Origin: Fodinisporobacter ferrooxydans
GTDB lineage: Bacteria; Bacillota; Bacilli; Tumebacillales; MYW30-H2
DNA: 64,000 nucleotides
Direction of reading: 5' to 3'
Assembly (NCBI RefSeq): GCF_022818495.1
Contig: NZ_CP089291.1
Location: forward strand, 4,791,501 to 4,855,500
Numbering within the stretch: the first letter of the stretch is position 1; every line of letters begins with the position of its first letter. Positions 27,459-34,776 of the stretch are shown here, piece after piece. A program made the position numbers and the translations under genes. Under the pieces are notes generated by a model, which was given only the letters and a program-made list of their open reading frames with translations, had not been told where the DNA came from and did no database searches.

Positions 27459-28589
27459 CTATCGATTCACAGCTATCTTATCCGTTAAAAATTCCGTTTT
27501 ATATTCTTGTAAAAGATCCCGACGGAATTCCACACCAATTCCTGGAGTATCAGGAGCTACTGCCTTCCCGTTTTCCAAAACAAGTGGTCGTGTAGTATAT
27601 CTATCAATTGGAAAACTGTGTACTTCTAAATACGATGCATGCGGCATCGCCGACATCAAACTGACATGAAGCTCCTGCATTCCATGTGTGCAAACAGGCA
27701 AATTATGCACATGAGCCAAATGCGCGACTTTCAGCCACCCTGTAATTCCACCAATATTGGAAGCATCCGGTTGTGGGAAATCAATATTACCACGAGTAAT
27801 CATGTTCTGGAATTCATATATTGTATGAAAATTTTCTCCTGCGGCAATAGCCACCCCGCCCTCTTTCGCAATCCGATGATATCCATCATAATCATCAGGA
27901 ATGGTCGGTTCTTCAAGCCAGAAAATATCAAACTCTTTCAGCATCCATGCTGCTTTTATCGCTGTTGCAATTGACCACTTCATGTTTGCATCTACCATAA
28001 ATACGATATCCGAACCAATTAAAGCACGTACAGCTGCAACACGTTCTATATCCTCTTCCAACCGTTCTTGTCCCAACTTGATTTTTACGGCACGGAACCC
28101 GCTATCCAAGTAGCCTTGAATATTTTTCAGGAGCTTTTCCATAGGAAAATTCAAATCAATTGCACCTGCATAAGCCTTGGTGTTATTGCTGGTCCCACCC
28201 AATAACCTCCATAATGGTTCTTCCGCCTTTTTCGCGCGTAAATCCCACAAAGCAATGTCTATAGCGGAAATTGCAAACGAAGCTATTCCACCTCTTCCAA
28301 CATAATGTATTTTCCAGTTCATTTCTTCCCAAATCTTTTCAATACAACTTGCATCTTTTCCTAAAAGAAAAGGCCTTAAATCGTGTTCGATCAGATTGCA
28401 AATCGCTCTGCCACCAACCCCTCCGGTATACGTATAGCCGACTCCTTGGTTACCGCTTTCAAGAATGATCTTTACGATTACCAATTCAAAGTGTGTGTGA
28501 ATCCCATGTTTAGCATCGCCCATTTGTTCTGCCAACGGAATTCGGTAAAATTCGGTAACTACATCAATAATATTTCTTGCATTCGACAT
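27459..28589 (-). CDS. Enolase-superfamily sugar acid cycloisomerase/dehydratase (ACI-like)
   Basis: 376 residues, ATG after AAAAGGAG. Mandelate-racemase subgroup features: KIKLG (KxK) near 170, metal ligands in MVDANMKW, LEEP and AAGENFH, and the catalytic His in CTHGMQELH near 305. Stretches such as KHGIHTHFELV, GYTYTGGVGG, IHYVGRGG, PDASNIGGITGWLKVA and EVHSFPIDRYTTRPLV recall 3,6-anhydro-L-galactonate cycloisomerase of Vibrio and other agar users, more than galactarate or rhamnonate dehydratases. The product would be 2-keto-3-deoxy-L-galactonate. First gene of the operon; two IclR-like boxes lie upstream. Enzyme class is secure; substrate is a hypothesis. Confidence 0.75.
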   Translation of the reverse strand: MSNARNIIDVVTEFYRIPLAEQMGDAKHGIHTHFELVIVKIILESGNQGVGYTYTGGVGGRAICNLIEHDLRPFLLGKDASCIEKIWEEMNWKIHYVGRGGIASFAISAIDIALWDLRAKKAEEPLWRLLGGTSNNTKAYAGAIDLNFPMEKLLKNIQGYLDSGFRAVKIKLGQERLEEDIERVAAVRALIGSDIVFMVDANMKWSIATAIKAAWMLKEFDIFWLEEPTIPDDYDGYHRIAKEGGVAIAAGENFHTIYEFQNMITRGNIDFPQPDASNIGGITGWLKVAHLAHVHNLPVCTHGMQELHVSLMSAMPHASYLEVHSFPIDRYTTRPLVLENGKAVAPDTPGIGVEFRRDLLQEYKTEFLTDKIAVNR

Positions 28590-28680
28590 GTTTTAAAGTC
28601 TCCTTTTCCTAAAACCTGTCAGATCGAGCGTTTAAATATTTTGCAAATTGAAAATTTCCCCGTTACTAAATAATATAAAA

Positions 28681-28695
28681 CGGAATATAATTTCT
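28681..28695 (-). promoter_or_regulatory. IclR-type operator, site A (weak half)
   Basis: CGGAATATAATTTCT within AAAACGGAA...; the left half CGGAA is identical to site B and the right half is partly conserved. It starts 40 bp from site B, about four helical turns, upstream of the cycloisomerase gene. Confidence 0.45.
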
Positions 28696-28720
28696 ATTTT
28701 TATTTATATTACCATTATAA

Positions 28721-28735
28721 CGGAATTATGTTCCG
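28721..28735 (-). promoter_or_regulatory. IclR-type operator, site B (perfect)
   Basis: CGGAATTATGTTCCG: perfect 5-bp half-sites CGGAA/TTCCG with N5 (7 bp with flanks AACGGAA/TTCCGTT). The 15-bp layout equals that known for IclR boxes in enterobacteria (TGGAA-N5-TTCCA). It lies 130 nt before the cycloisomerase start. Confidence 0.65.
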
Positions 28736-28870
28736 TTTTTATGGTATAACAATGCATATCTTTAGTCAATATTTATTTTTTTCTATCAACTCAGACATGT
28801 ATCCCACAACAAAAAAAGTGGCTTTCCCCGAAGGCCGACACCGAATGAAATGGTCCCAAAACTAGAACGA

Positions 28871-28910
28871 AAAAACCTCCAAAACCACAATGAAAGTGGG
28901 ATTGGAGGTT
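28871..28910 (-). terminator. Intrinsic terminator of iclR regulator 2
   Basis: On the minus strand AACCTCCAA...TTGGAGGTTTTTTC with an inner CCCAC/GTGG pairing, directly after the regulator stop codon. It separates regulator 2 from the cycloisomerase operon. Confidence 0.85.
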
Positions 28911-28934
28911 CTGCTGTATTTCGTAACATAACTT

Positions 28935-29729
28935 CTATAAAATGGATGAACGCATTGTTGAAACAAAGCCTAGTCTTTTGGAAATAAGAATACTTTTTTC
29001 CTTGACAAGATTAGAGATATATTCTTGCTCATCATAGATTCTGTCGGTCGGTCCGGCTACACTGATTGCAGCAACAACATGACCAGTAAAATTAAAAATG
29101 GGGGCTGCAATTGAACTCAGGCCTTCATCATACTCTTCATAATTAAAGGCAATTCCTGTTTGCCTGATTTTACTAAGTTCCTCTAAAAATTGCTGACGAT
29201 CAATAATGGTAGTCTTTGTATACTGCTTCAACCCCTTTTGGCTGATGATTTTTTCAACATCTTCCAAAGAGAAATAAGCCATAATTGCTTTTCCAAGTCC
29301 AGTACAGTGTACGGGATTTCTTGTACCTAAATTCGCATTTGTTATAACGGATGACGTCCCTTCCGTCTTGTAAATATATACAATCTCTCCCTCATTAAAA
29401 ACTGCCAAAAATGAGGTTTGCTTTGTCAGAGCCACAAGATCCCTGGTATGTGGGATTGCGGCATCAACCAAATCAACATTTTTTAATCCCGACATTCCTA
29501 TTTCGATTGCTTTAAGACCAATAGAATATTTTTCCGTTATAGGATCTTGTTCTACAAATCCTGCCAGTACTAATGTATCCAATATTCTATGTGTTGTGCT
29601 TTTGGGTAAGCGAACAGCTTCAGCTAATTCTCTGACTCCTATCTTTCCATCAGCAAGCGAAAGACACTCTAATAAAAGTAAAGCCCTTTCCAACGTTGAG
29701 TTTGTTTTTAATTGTTCATCCTTTTGCAT
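28935..29729 (-). CDS. IclR-family transcriptional regulator 2
   Basis: 264 residues with the winged helix TLERALLLLECLSLADGKIGVRELAEAVRLPKSTTHRILDTL and the effector domain CTGLGKAIMAYFS, GLSSIAAPIFNFTGHVVAAISVAGP. It is clearly a paralogue of regulator 1 and stands at the outer end of the catabolic block as a single-gene unit with its own terminator. A large perfect dyad lies 100 nt upstream. Two IclR proteins in one locus may sense different intermediates or different sugars. Confidence 0.92.
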   Translation of the reverse strand: MQKDEQLKTNSTLERALLLLECLSLADGKIGVRELAEAVRLPKSTTHRILDTLVLAGFVEQDPITEKYSIGLKAIEIGMSGLKNVDLVDAAIPHTRDLVALTKQTSFLAVFNEGEIVYIYKTEGTSSVITNANLGTRNPVHCTGLGKAIMAYFSLEDVEKIISQKGLKQYTKTTIIDRQQFLEELSKIRQTGIAFNYEEYDEGLSSIAAPIFNFTGHVVAAISVAGPTDRIYDEQEYISNLVKEKSILISKRLGFVSTMRSSIL

Positions 29730-29828
29730 AATAAAACCTCATTTTAAAACATAATTTTATTTCACAACTATTTCTTATTCAATATGGATACTATTTACTA
29801 GTATAACTCACTCAAATGACTCATTCAA

Positions 29829-29855
29829 TATTATTGGGACAGTATCCCAATAATA
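29829..29855 (-). promoter_or_regulatory. Perfect 11-bp dyad upstream of iclR regulator 2
   Basis: TATTATTGGGA and TCCCAATAATA separated by CAGTA. The core TGGGA-N5-TCCCA has the same 15-bp geometry as IclR boxes but a different half-site from sites A-C, so regulator 2 probably binds here and regulator 1 at the CGGAA-type sites. Confidence 0.6.
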
Positions 29856-29970
29856 ATACTTCGTATACTAAATTATTTACTATAACATGTCAAGAGTATT
29901 GTACAACGAAACAGGTTCATTACTGCATGTAATCAAAGCAAGAAAATTTATTCGTTTAGAGATGGAACAC

Positions 29971-30010
29971 AAAAAGACCTGGGAAGATCGACTCTTCCGC
30001 AGGCCTTTTT
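29971..30010 (-). terminator. Intrinsic terminator of rocA
   Basis: Arms AAAAAGACCTGGGAAGA and TCTTCCGCAGGCCTTTTT (a few mismatches) with T-runs on both strands, 39 nt after the rocA stop. Possibly bidirectional. Confidence 0.8.
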
Positions 30011-30048
30011 GTCCATTTCCTTTTTCATTCCCTTGTTATGTTGCGGTC

Positions 30049-31593
30049 TTACAGCTTTTCACTCACGACTTTCGCTTGTGTGAACAAGAGCAGATAGTCG
30101 CGGCCGCCGGCTTTCGAGTCTGTGCCGGACATATTGAAGCCGCCGAACGGGTGCACGCCGACAAGAGCGCCTGTGCATTTGCGGTTGAAATACAAGTTGC
30201 CGCAATGCATGTGTGTGCGGGCGTACTCAAGGTGTTCCCGGTCATTGGAGAATACGGAACCGGTCAAACCGTATTCCGTGTTGTTGAACATGCGGATCGC
30301 TTCTTCAAATGTGTCCGCTTTGGAAATCGCCAAGACAGGTCCGAAAATCTCCTCTTGGAAAATTCGCGCATCTTCCGGGACATCCGCAATGACAGTCGGC
30401 TGAATATAGTAGCCATTGCCTTCTGCTTTGCCGCCGCCAGCCAAGAGACGGCCTTCTCCTTTGCCGATCTCGATGTAATTCAAAATCGACTCATATGCTT
30501 TTGCATCAATTACCGGACCCACCGCGAAGTTCTCATCCTGTGGTCCTGCTTGCAGCGCCTTTGTTTTTTCCACAACTTTTTCAACGATGACATCATAGAC
30601 GTCTTTATGAACAACCGCCCGGGATCCGGCCGAACATTTTTGGCCTTGGAAACCAAATGCAGACGCCACGATTGCACTTGCCGCTTCTTCCAGGTTTGCG
30701 TTGGCATCGACGACAATCCCGTCTTTTCCGCCCAACTCTCCAACGAAACGCTTGATCCAGATTTGCCCCGGCTGTGTCTTCGATGCCAATTCATTGATCC
30801 GCAATCCTACTTCACGGGAGCCTGTGAAAGAGATAAAACGAGTCTTGGGATGTTCGACAAGATAATCGCCAATCTCCGCGCCGGAGCCTGGAATAAAGTT
30901 GATCACGCCTTTTGGCAGACCGATTTGTTCCATCAGTTCCACAAACTTCGCTGCGATAATCGGCGTGGTGGAAGCCGGCTTCAATAAAACCGTGTTGCCC
31001 GATACCACCGCAGATGTTGTGATGCCAGCCATAATGGCCAACGGGAAATTCCATGGCGGAATAATCACGCCAACACCCAAAGGAATATAGGTCAAACGGT
31101 TTTCTTCGCCAAAAATCCGTGTCAACGGCTGTGGTTGTGCCAAGCGCAGCATTTCACGACCGTAAAACTCCAGGAAATCAATCGCTTCTGCAACGTCTGC
31201 ATCCGCTTCCGCCCAGTTCTTGCCCGCTTCATAGATCATCCATGCAGAAAATTCATATTTGCGCCGGCGCATTTCCGCTGCCGCTTTGAATAAATAGCCT
31301 GCGCGAGTCGCCGGATCTACCAGTTTCCAGCTTTCAAACGTTGCAAGCGCCGCCTGCATCGCCTGTTCAGCCAAATCGCGGCTTGCTGAAGACGCATATC
31401 CGACAACTTGATCCACGTTGCCAGGGTTGACGGATTTGATTTTCTTATCTGTTACAATCTTTTCGCCGCCGATCACGAGCGGATATTCTTTGCCGAATTG
31501 CTCTTTTACACTGGCTAATGCAGCTTCCATGGCCTTTTTATTGGCCGGATCAGAAAAATTGGTAAACGGTTCATTTTTGAATTCGACGATCAT
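30049..31593 (-). CDS. rocA: 1-pyrroline-5-carboxylate dehydrogenase
   Basis: Oxidises P5C/glutamate semialdehyde to glutamate, the second step of proline (and arginine) use. 514 residues, as in Bacillus RocA. Signatures: [10 protein letters not shown] near 170, [11 protein letters not shown] near 248, catalytic Glu in [11 protein letters not shown] near 285, catalytic Cys in [13 protein letters not shown] near 320 and EIFGPVLAI near 420. It follows the proline dehydrogenase gene on the same strand; a short palindromic element sits in the 126-bp gap between them. Long forward-strand open frames over this gene are shadows. Confidence 0.96.
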   Translation of the reverse strand: MIVEFKNEPFTNFSDPANKKAMEAALASVKEQFGKEYPLVIGGEKIVTDKKIKSVNPGNVDQVVGYASSASRDLAEQAMQAALATFESWKLVDPATRAGYLFKAAAEMRRRKYEFSAWMIYEAGKNWAEADADVAEAIDFLEFYGREMLRLAQPQPLTRIFGEENRLTYIPLGVGVIIPPWNFPLAIMAGITTSAVVSGNTVLLKPASTTPIIAAKFVELMEQIGLPKGVINFIPGSGAEIGDYLVEHPKTRFISFTGSREVGLRINELASKTQPGQIWIKRFVGELGGKDGIVVDANANLEEAASAIVASAFGFQGQKCSAGSRAVVHKDVYDVIVEKVVEKTKALQAGPQDENFAVGPVIDAKAYESILNYIEIGKGEGRLLAGGGKAEGNGYYIQPTVIADVPEDARIFQEEIFGPVLAISKADTFEEAIRMFNNTEYGLTGSVFSNDREHLEYARTHMHCGNLYFNRKCTGALVGVHPFGGFNMSGTDSKAGGRDYLLLFTQAKVVSEKL

Positions 31594-31629
31594 GTTTGTA
31601 TCCCCACTTTCTCTTGTTTTTATAGAAGC

Positions 31630-31698
31630 TGTTCAAAAAGCGGCAAAACCTCCATAGCGTCTTGCTTCACAAGGACTTTCTTCACCGCTTTTTGAACA
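31630..31698. mobile_element. MITE-like palindromic element, short copy (69 bp)
   Basis: Terminal inverted repeats TGTTCAAAAAGCGG and CCGCTTTTTGAACA (14 bp, perfect). The left 38 bp (CAAAAC, TCCA, GCG, TTGCTT in order) aligns with the left end of the copy at 54655-54799, and the right ends also match, so this looks like an internally deleted or rearranged copy. It could act as an RNA hairpin between putB and rocA. Confidence 0.7.
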
Positions 31699-31719
31699 CA
31701 TGCTGATAACGATAAAATC

Positions 31720-32640
31720 CTATTTTTTCACCATGCTCTTCATGACAAAACCTACATTGGCCGGACGTTCCGCCAACCTGCGCATGAAGTATCCGTACCA
31801 GTCATTCCCATATGGAACATAGACGCGCATTGTATACCCTTCATTGGCCAATTGCTGCTGCAACTGTGTGCGAATGCCGTACAGCATCTGAAATTCGAAT
31901 TGGTTTTTGGGAATGTTGTGCGTCTTTACAAACTGTTTGACATGCTTGATAATCGCTTCATCATGTGATGCGATCGCCGCATAATTCCCGTATTTTAAAT
32001 GCTTTTCAATAATTTTTATATAATTGCGATCTACATCTGCTTTCTCCGGAAACGCCACTTCTTTTGGTTCTTTATACGCGCCTTTGACAAGCCGCAAATT
32101 CAGATGGTGCGGATTCAGGTCATCAATGTCTTGCTCTGTCTTGTACAGATATGCCTGCAAAACGGTCCCTACATTGTCATAACCTTCCGCAATCAACTGT
32201 TTCAAAATATCGAGCGTCACTTCGTTATGTGCATAATCTTCCATATCGATCCGCACGAAGTTGTTGCACGCTTTCGCCGTATCCAGAATGCGGCGCATAT
32301 TGGCCACACACAAATCTTTGGATATATCCAACCCCAATTGAGTCATCTTCAATGAAAGATTGGACTTGACTCCAGCTTTTTGAATTTCTTTCAGCGTCAA
32401 CATGCAATAGTCGGCACTTTCATTCGCTTCCGCTTCCGTAAAGACAAATTCCCCCAGATGATCGAGTGTCGCGAGAATCCCCTTGCCGTTCAATTCCCTC
32501 ACGGCATCAATCGCGTCTTGAATCGTCACTCCGGCCACAAAACGGCTCGCCCCAAAACGCAATCCCCATTTTTTGGCCGCCGTGTTGGCTGTTTGATTTT
32601 TCGATAAGAACAGGAAAAAATCACGCAATGCCTGCTCCAT
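31720..32640 (-). CDS. putB: Proline dehydrogenase (PutB type)
   Basis: FAD-dependent oxidation of proline to P5C, passing electrons to quinone. ATG 32640 after GGGAAGGTGG gives 306 residues, the usual length of Gram-positive ProDH; the open frame upstream lacks a ribosome site. Features: SLKMTQLGLDIS near 120, VRIDMEDYAHNEVTLDI near 160, the lysine/arginine block RLVKGAYKEPKEVAF near 215, and the C-terminal YGNDWYGYFMRRLAERPANV with the substrate-binding RR. Upstream of rocA; the divergent NtrC-like gene is the likely activator. Confidence 0.94.
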   Translation of the reverse strand: MEQALRDFFLFLSKNQTANTAAKKWGLRFGASRFVAGVTIQDAIDAVRELNGKGILATLDHLGEFVFTEAEANESADYCMLTLKEIQKAGVKSNLSLKMTQLGLDISKDLCVANMRRILDTAKACNNFVRIDMEDYAHNEVTLDILKQLIAEGYDNVGTVLQAYLYKTEQDIDDLNPHHLNLRLVKGAYKEPKEVAFPEKADVDRNYIKIIEKHLKYGNYAAIASHDEAIIKHVKQFVKTHNIPKNQFEFQMLYGIRTQLQQQLANEGYTMRVYVPYGNDWYGYFMRRLAERPANVGFVMKSMVKK

Positions 32641-33030
32641 GGTTCCACCTTCCCGTTTCCCTTTTGCCCGCCGTCTTCCTTCCCCGTGCGAGCCTGTCAA
32701 TCCTTCTGATTCCTTGAACAAATACAGATGCCCGTTGCGCTGGAAATACCCAAATACAAACAATGCCAAATACAAACAGAAACCGGTTGCAGATCGGTGC
32801 TGCCGCTTACATATGTCTCTTACATATGTCCGCTCATGTATATGTGCAATTTTTGAACATCTGTATTTAAATTGTACATCATGAATTTATTTTTGTACAC
32901 TATTTAAACAAAAATGTTCAATTATTCATTTTTGTTTATACAGTTCAATGGTATGATACAATGAAAGAAAACTTGATCGTGCGAAACAACGAACAAACTA
33001 CGCTTGCAACCTGTTAAGGAGAATACAGCG
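32641..33030. other. Divergent promoter region putB / activator
   Basis: 390-bp gap, AT-rich toward the activator. A repeated TTACATATGTC (32809-32833) and the pair ACAAAAATG/ATTTTTGT around 32910-32936 are visible. I looked for a sigma-54 promoter (TGGCAC-N5-TTGC) reading to putB and found only an off-spaced partial match near 32790-32808. No gene is seen. Confidence 0.4.
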
Positions 33031-34776
33031 ATGATTGATAAAATTCCAATGGAAACAAACATACTGGTGATTGAATCCTCATTTCGCTCCGGATTCCACC
33101 ATGAACACTTGTTCAGTGAAATAAAAACATCAGCAGCCAAGATTGTCGTATTGCAAGAAGACCATCAATATATTGGATTTATGTCCGTTTCAGATGATCC
33201 GTTGCATGGTTCATTGCCAAATGATCTAACACGATTCCCCTGGAAACCCTTACAAGCAGTCTCCTCCGACGATATTCAAACATTGAATTTTGAACCGGAT
33301 GCGGATTTGCTGGTGATTCGGACATCCGGAGAGATCGAAGGATTTTTAAGCAAACAAGCTGTTGCAAATTTCCTGTTTGACCAATTGAAAACAACCCAGT
33401 CGTTTCTGGATACGCTGCTTGATTCTGTCAACGATGCGGTCACATGTGTCGATCGGGAAGGTACCGTTTTTTATTGGAACCGTGTTGCCGAAGAGTTTTA
33501 TGGTGTACCTGGCGAGTTGATTATCGGCAAGCGAATTGGCGACTTTTTTTCACAAGGATCGATCATGCTGTTCAACATTCTTGATGAAGGGCGCCCGATC
33601 CGACATGTGTATCACCATCCCCGCCCGGATAAACATGTATTGATCAATGCAGCACCTGTATACGATGGGCAAAAGAAATTGATTGGAGCAGTAGCTACTG
33701 AGCAAGACATTTCACAGATCGTCAAAGTCAGTGAAGAATTGATGAATCGAAATTCCAGCGAGCACATGCCGGACGAAACAAGCTCCGATCCTTTCGGAAA
33801 GATAAAAGGCTGCAGCCATGTGATTCAAGCTGCGGTTCGGCAAGCGAAACAATTGGCAAACGTACCGATTCCCATCCTGATAACAGGGGAAAAAGGTGTT
33901 GGCAAGCGCCTTTTGGCACAGGCCATACATGAACAAATGACAGATCACGGAGAAGCCTGCCCGTTTCTTGAAATCAACGCGGCCACTCTGCCTCCTTCCC
34001 TTATTGAAAGCGAACTGTTCGGGTATCAGGGAAACCTGTTTGGCGGTGAAACACAAGCAAAACCGGGAAAAATTGAACTTGCTGCAGGTGGAAGTTTGCT
34101 TTTGGACGAGGTAGATGATTTGGCAGAAGATTTACAAATCAAACTGGCTCATCTTTTGGAGCACGGCATCTATTATCGCGTCGGCAGCCATACGCCCATG
34201 CCGCTGCAGACAAAGCTGATGTTTACAACTGTACAGCCGCTGAAAGACTTATTGACAACTGGCCGATTCCGGGAAGATTTGTATTATCAATTGGAACGTG
34301 CGGCGATTCATCTGCCTCCTTTGCGGGAACGGCCGGAGGATATTCTGGAGTTAAGTCAATCGTTCCTGCAACGATTTGCCCAACAATATCATAAACCGAT
34401 ACCGCTTTTGACACCGGAAGTCATCGCGGCTCTGACTACCTATCACTGGCCTGGCAATGTACGACAATTGCGCAATACAATTGAACGGTTGGTGATTTTT
34501 GCAACGGATGAGACAATTGCATTGGATCAGCTTCCTCCTTCCATTCCGTTCAAAACATTGGATCACTTGGAGCAGGAATTCGAAGACAAATACAAACAGC
34601 CAACTCCAAATTCACAAGATACAGGAGTTGCGCTGCAAGATATGGAACGCAGCGCAATTCTGCAGGCATTGCAAAAAACGGCCGGCAACAAAGCGGCGGC
34701 CGCCAAAGAATTGGGAATTTCAAGAGGGACATTGTACGCAAAGTTGCGGCAACTCAATATTCAGGACGATATTTAA
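33031..34776 (+). CDS. NtrC-family PAS/AAA+ regulator with degenerate GAFTGA loop
   Basis: 581 residues from ATG 33031 behind AAGGAG. An unassigned N-terminal domain (about 1-125) is followed by a PAS domain (about 125-235, LLDSVNDAVTCVDREGTVFYWNRVAEEFYG), an AAA+ domain and a Fis-type helix-turn-helix (NKAAAAKELGISRGTLYAKLRQL). Walker A is GEKGVGK near 286 and Walker B LLLDEVDD with D359/E360; the arginine fingers in FREDLYYQLERAAIHLPPLRERPEDI are present. The sigma-54 contact loop, normally GAFTGA, reads NLFGGE at 335-340. Divergent from putB-rocA, it probably controls proline use, perhaps not through sigma-54. It ends overlapping glpD by 4 nt. Confidence 0.88.
   Translation: MIDKIPMETNILVIESSFRSGFHHEHLFSEIKTSAAKIVVLQEDHQYIGFMSVSDDPLHGSLPNDLTRFPWKPLQAVSSDDIQTLNFEPDADLLVIRTSGEIEGFLSKQAVANFLFDQLKTTQSFLDTLLDSVNDAVTCVDREGTVFYWNRVAEEFYGVPGELIIGKRIGDFFSQGSIMLFNILDEGRPIRHVYHHPRPDKHVLINAAPVYDGQKKLIGAVATEQDISQIVKVSEELMNRNSSEHMPDETSSDPFGKIKGCSHVIQAAVRQAKQLANVPIPILITGEKGVGKRLLAQAIHEQMTDHGEACPFLEINAATLPPSLIESELFGYQGNLFGGETQAKPGKIELAAGGSLLLDEVDDLAEDLQIKLAHLLEHGIYYRVGSHTPMPLQTKLMFTTVQPLKDLLTTGRFREDLYYQLERAAIHLPPLRERPEDILELSQSFLQRFAQQYHKPIPLLTPEVIAALTTYHWPGNVRQLRNTIERLVIFATDETIALDQLPPSIPFKTLDHLEQEFEDKYKQPTPNSQDTGVALQDMERSAILQALQKTAGNKAAAAKELGISRGTLYAKLRQLNIQDDI

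Noticed and set aside
29887-30987. A 366-codon forward-strand open frame
   Set aside because: It is antisense to rocA, whose motifs are unambiguous; the Cys/Arg/His-rich product has no domain and there is no ribosome site.
32790-32808. Possible sigma-54 promoter reading toward putB
   Set aside because: The GCAC and TGC elements are one base too close and the invariant GG of the -24 box is AG; not good enough to call.
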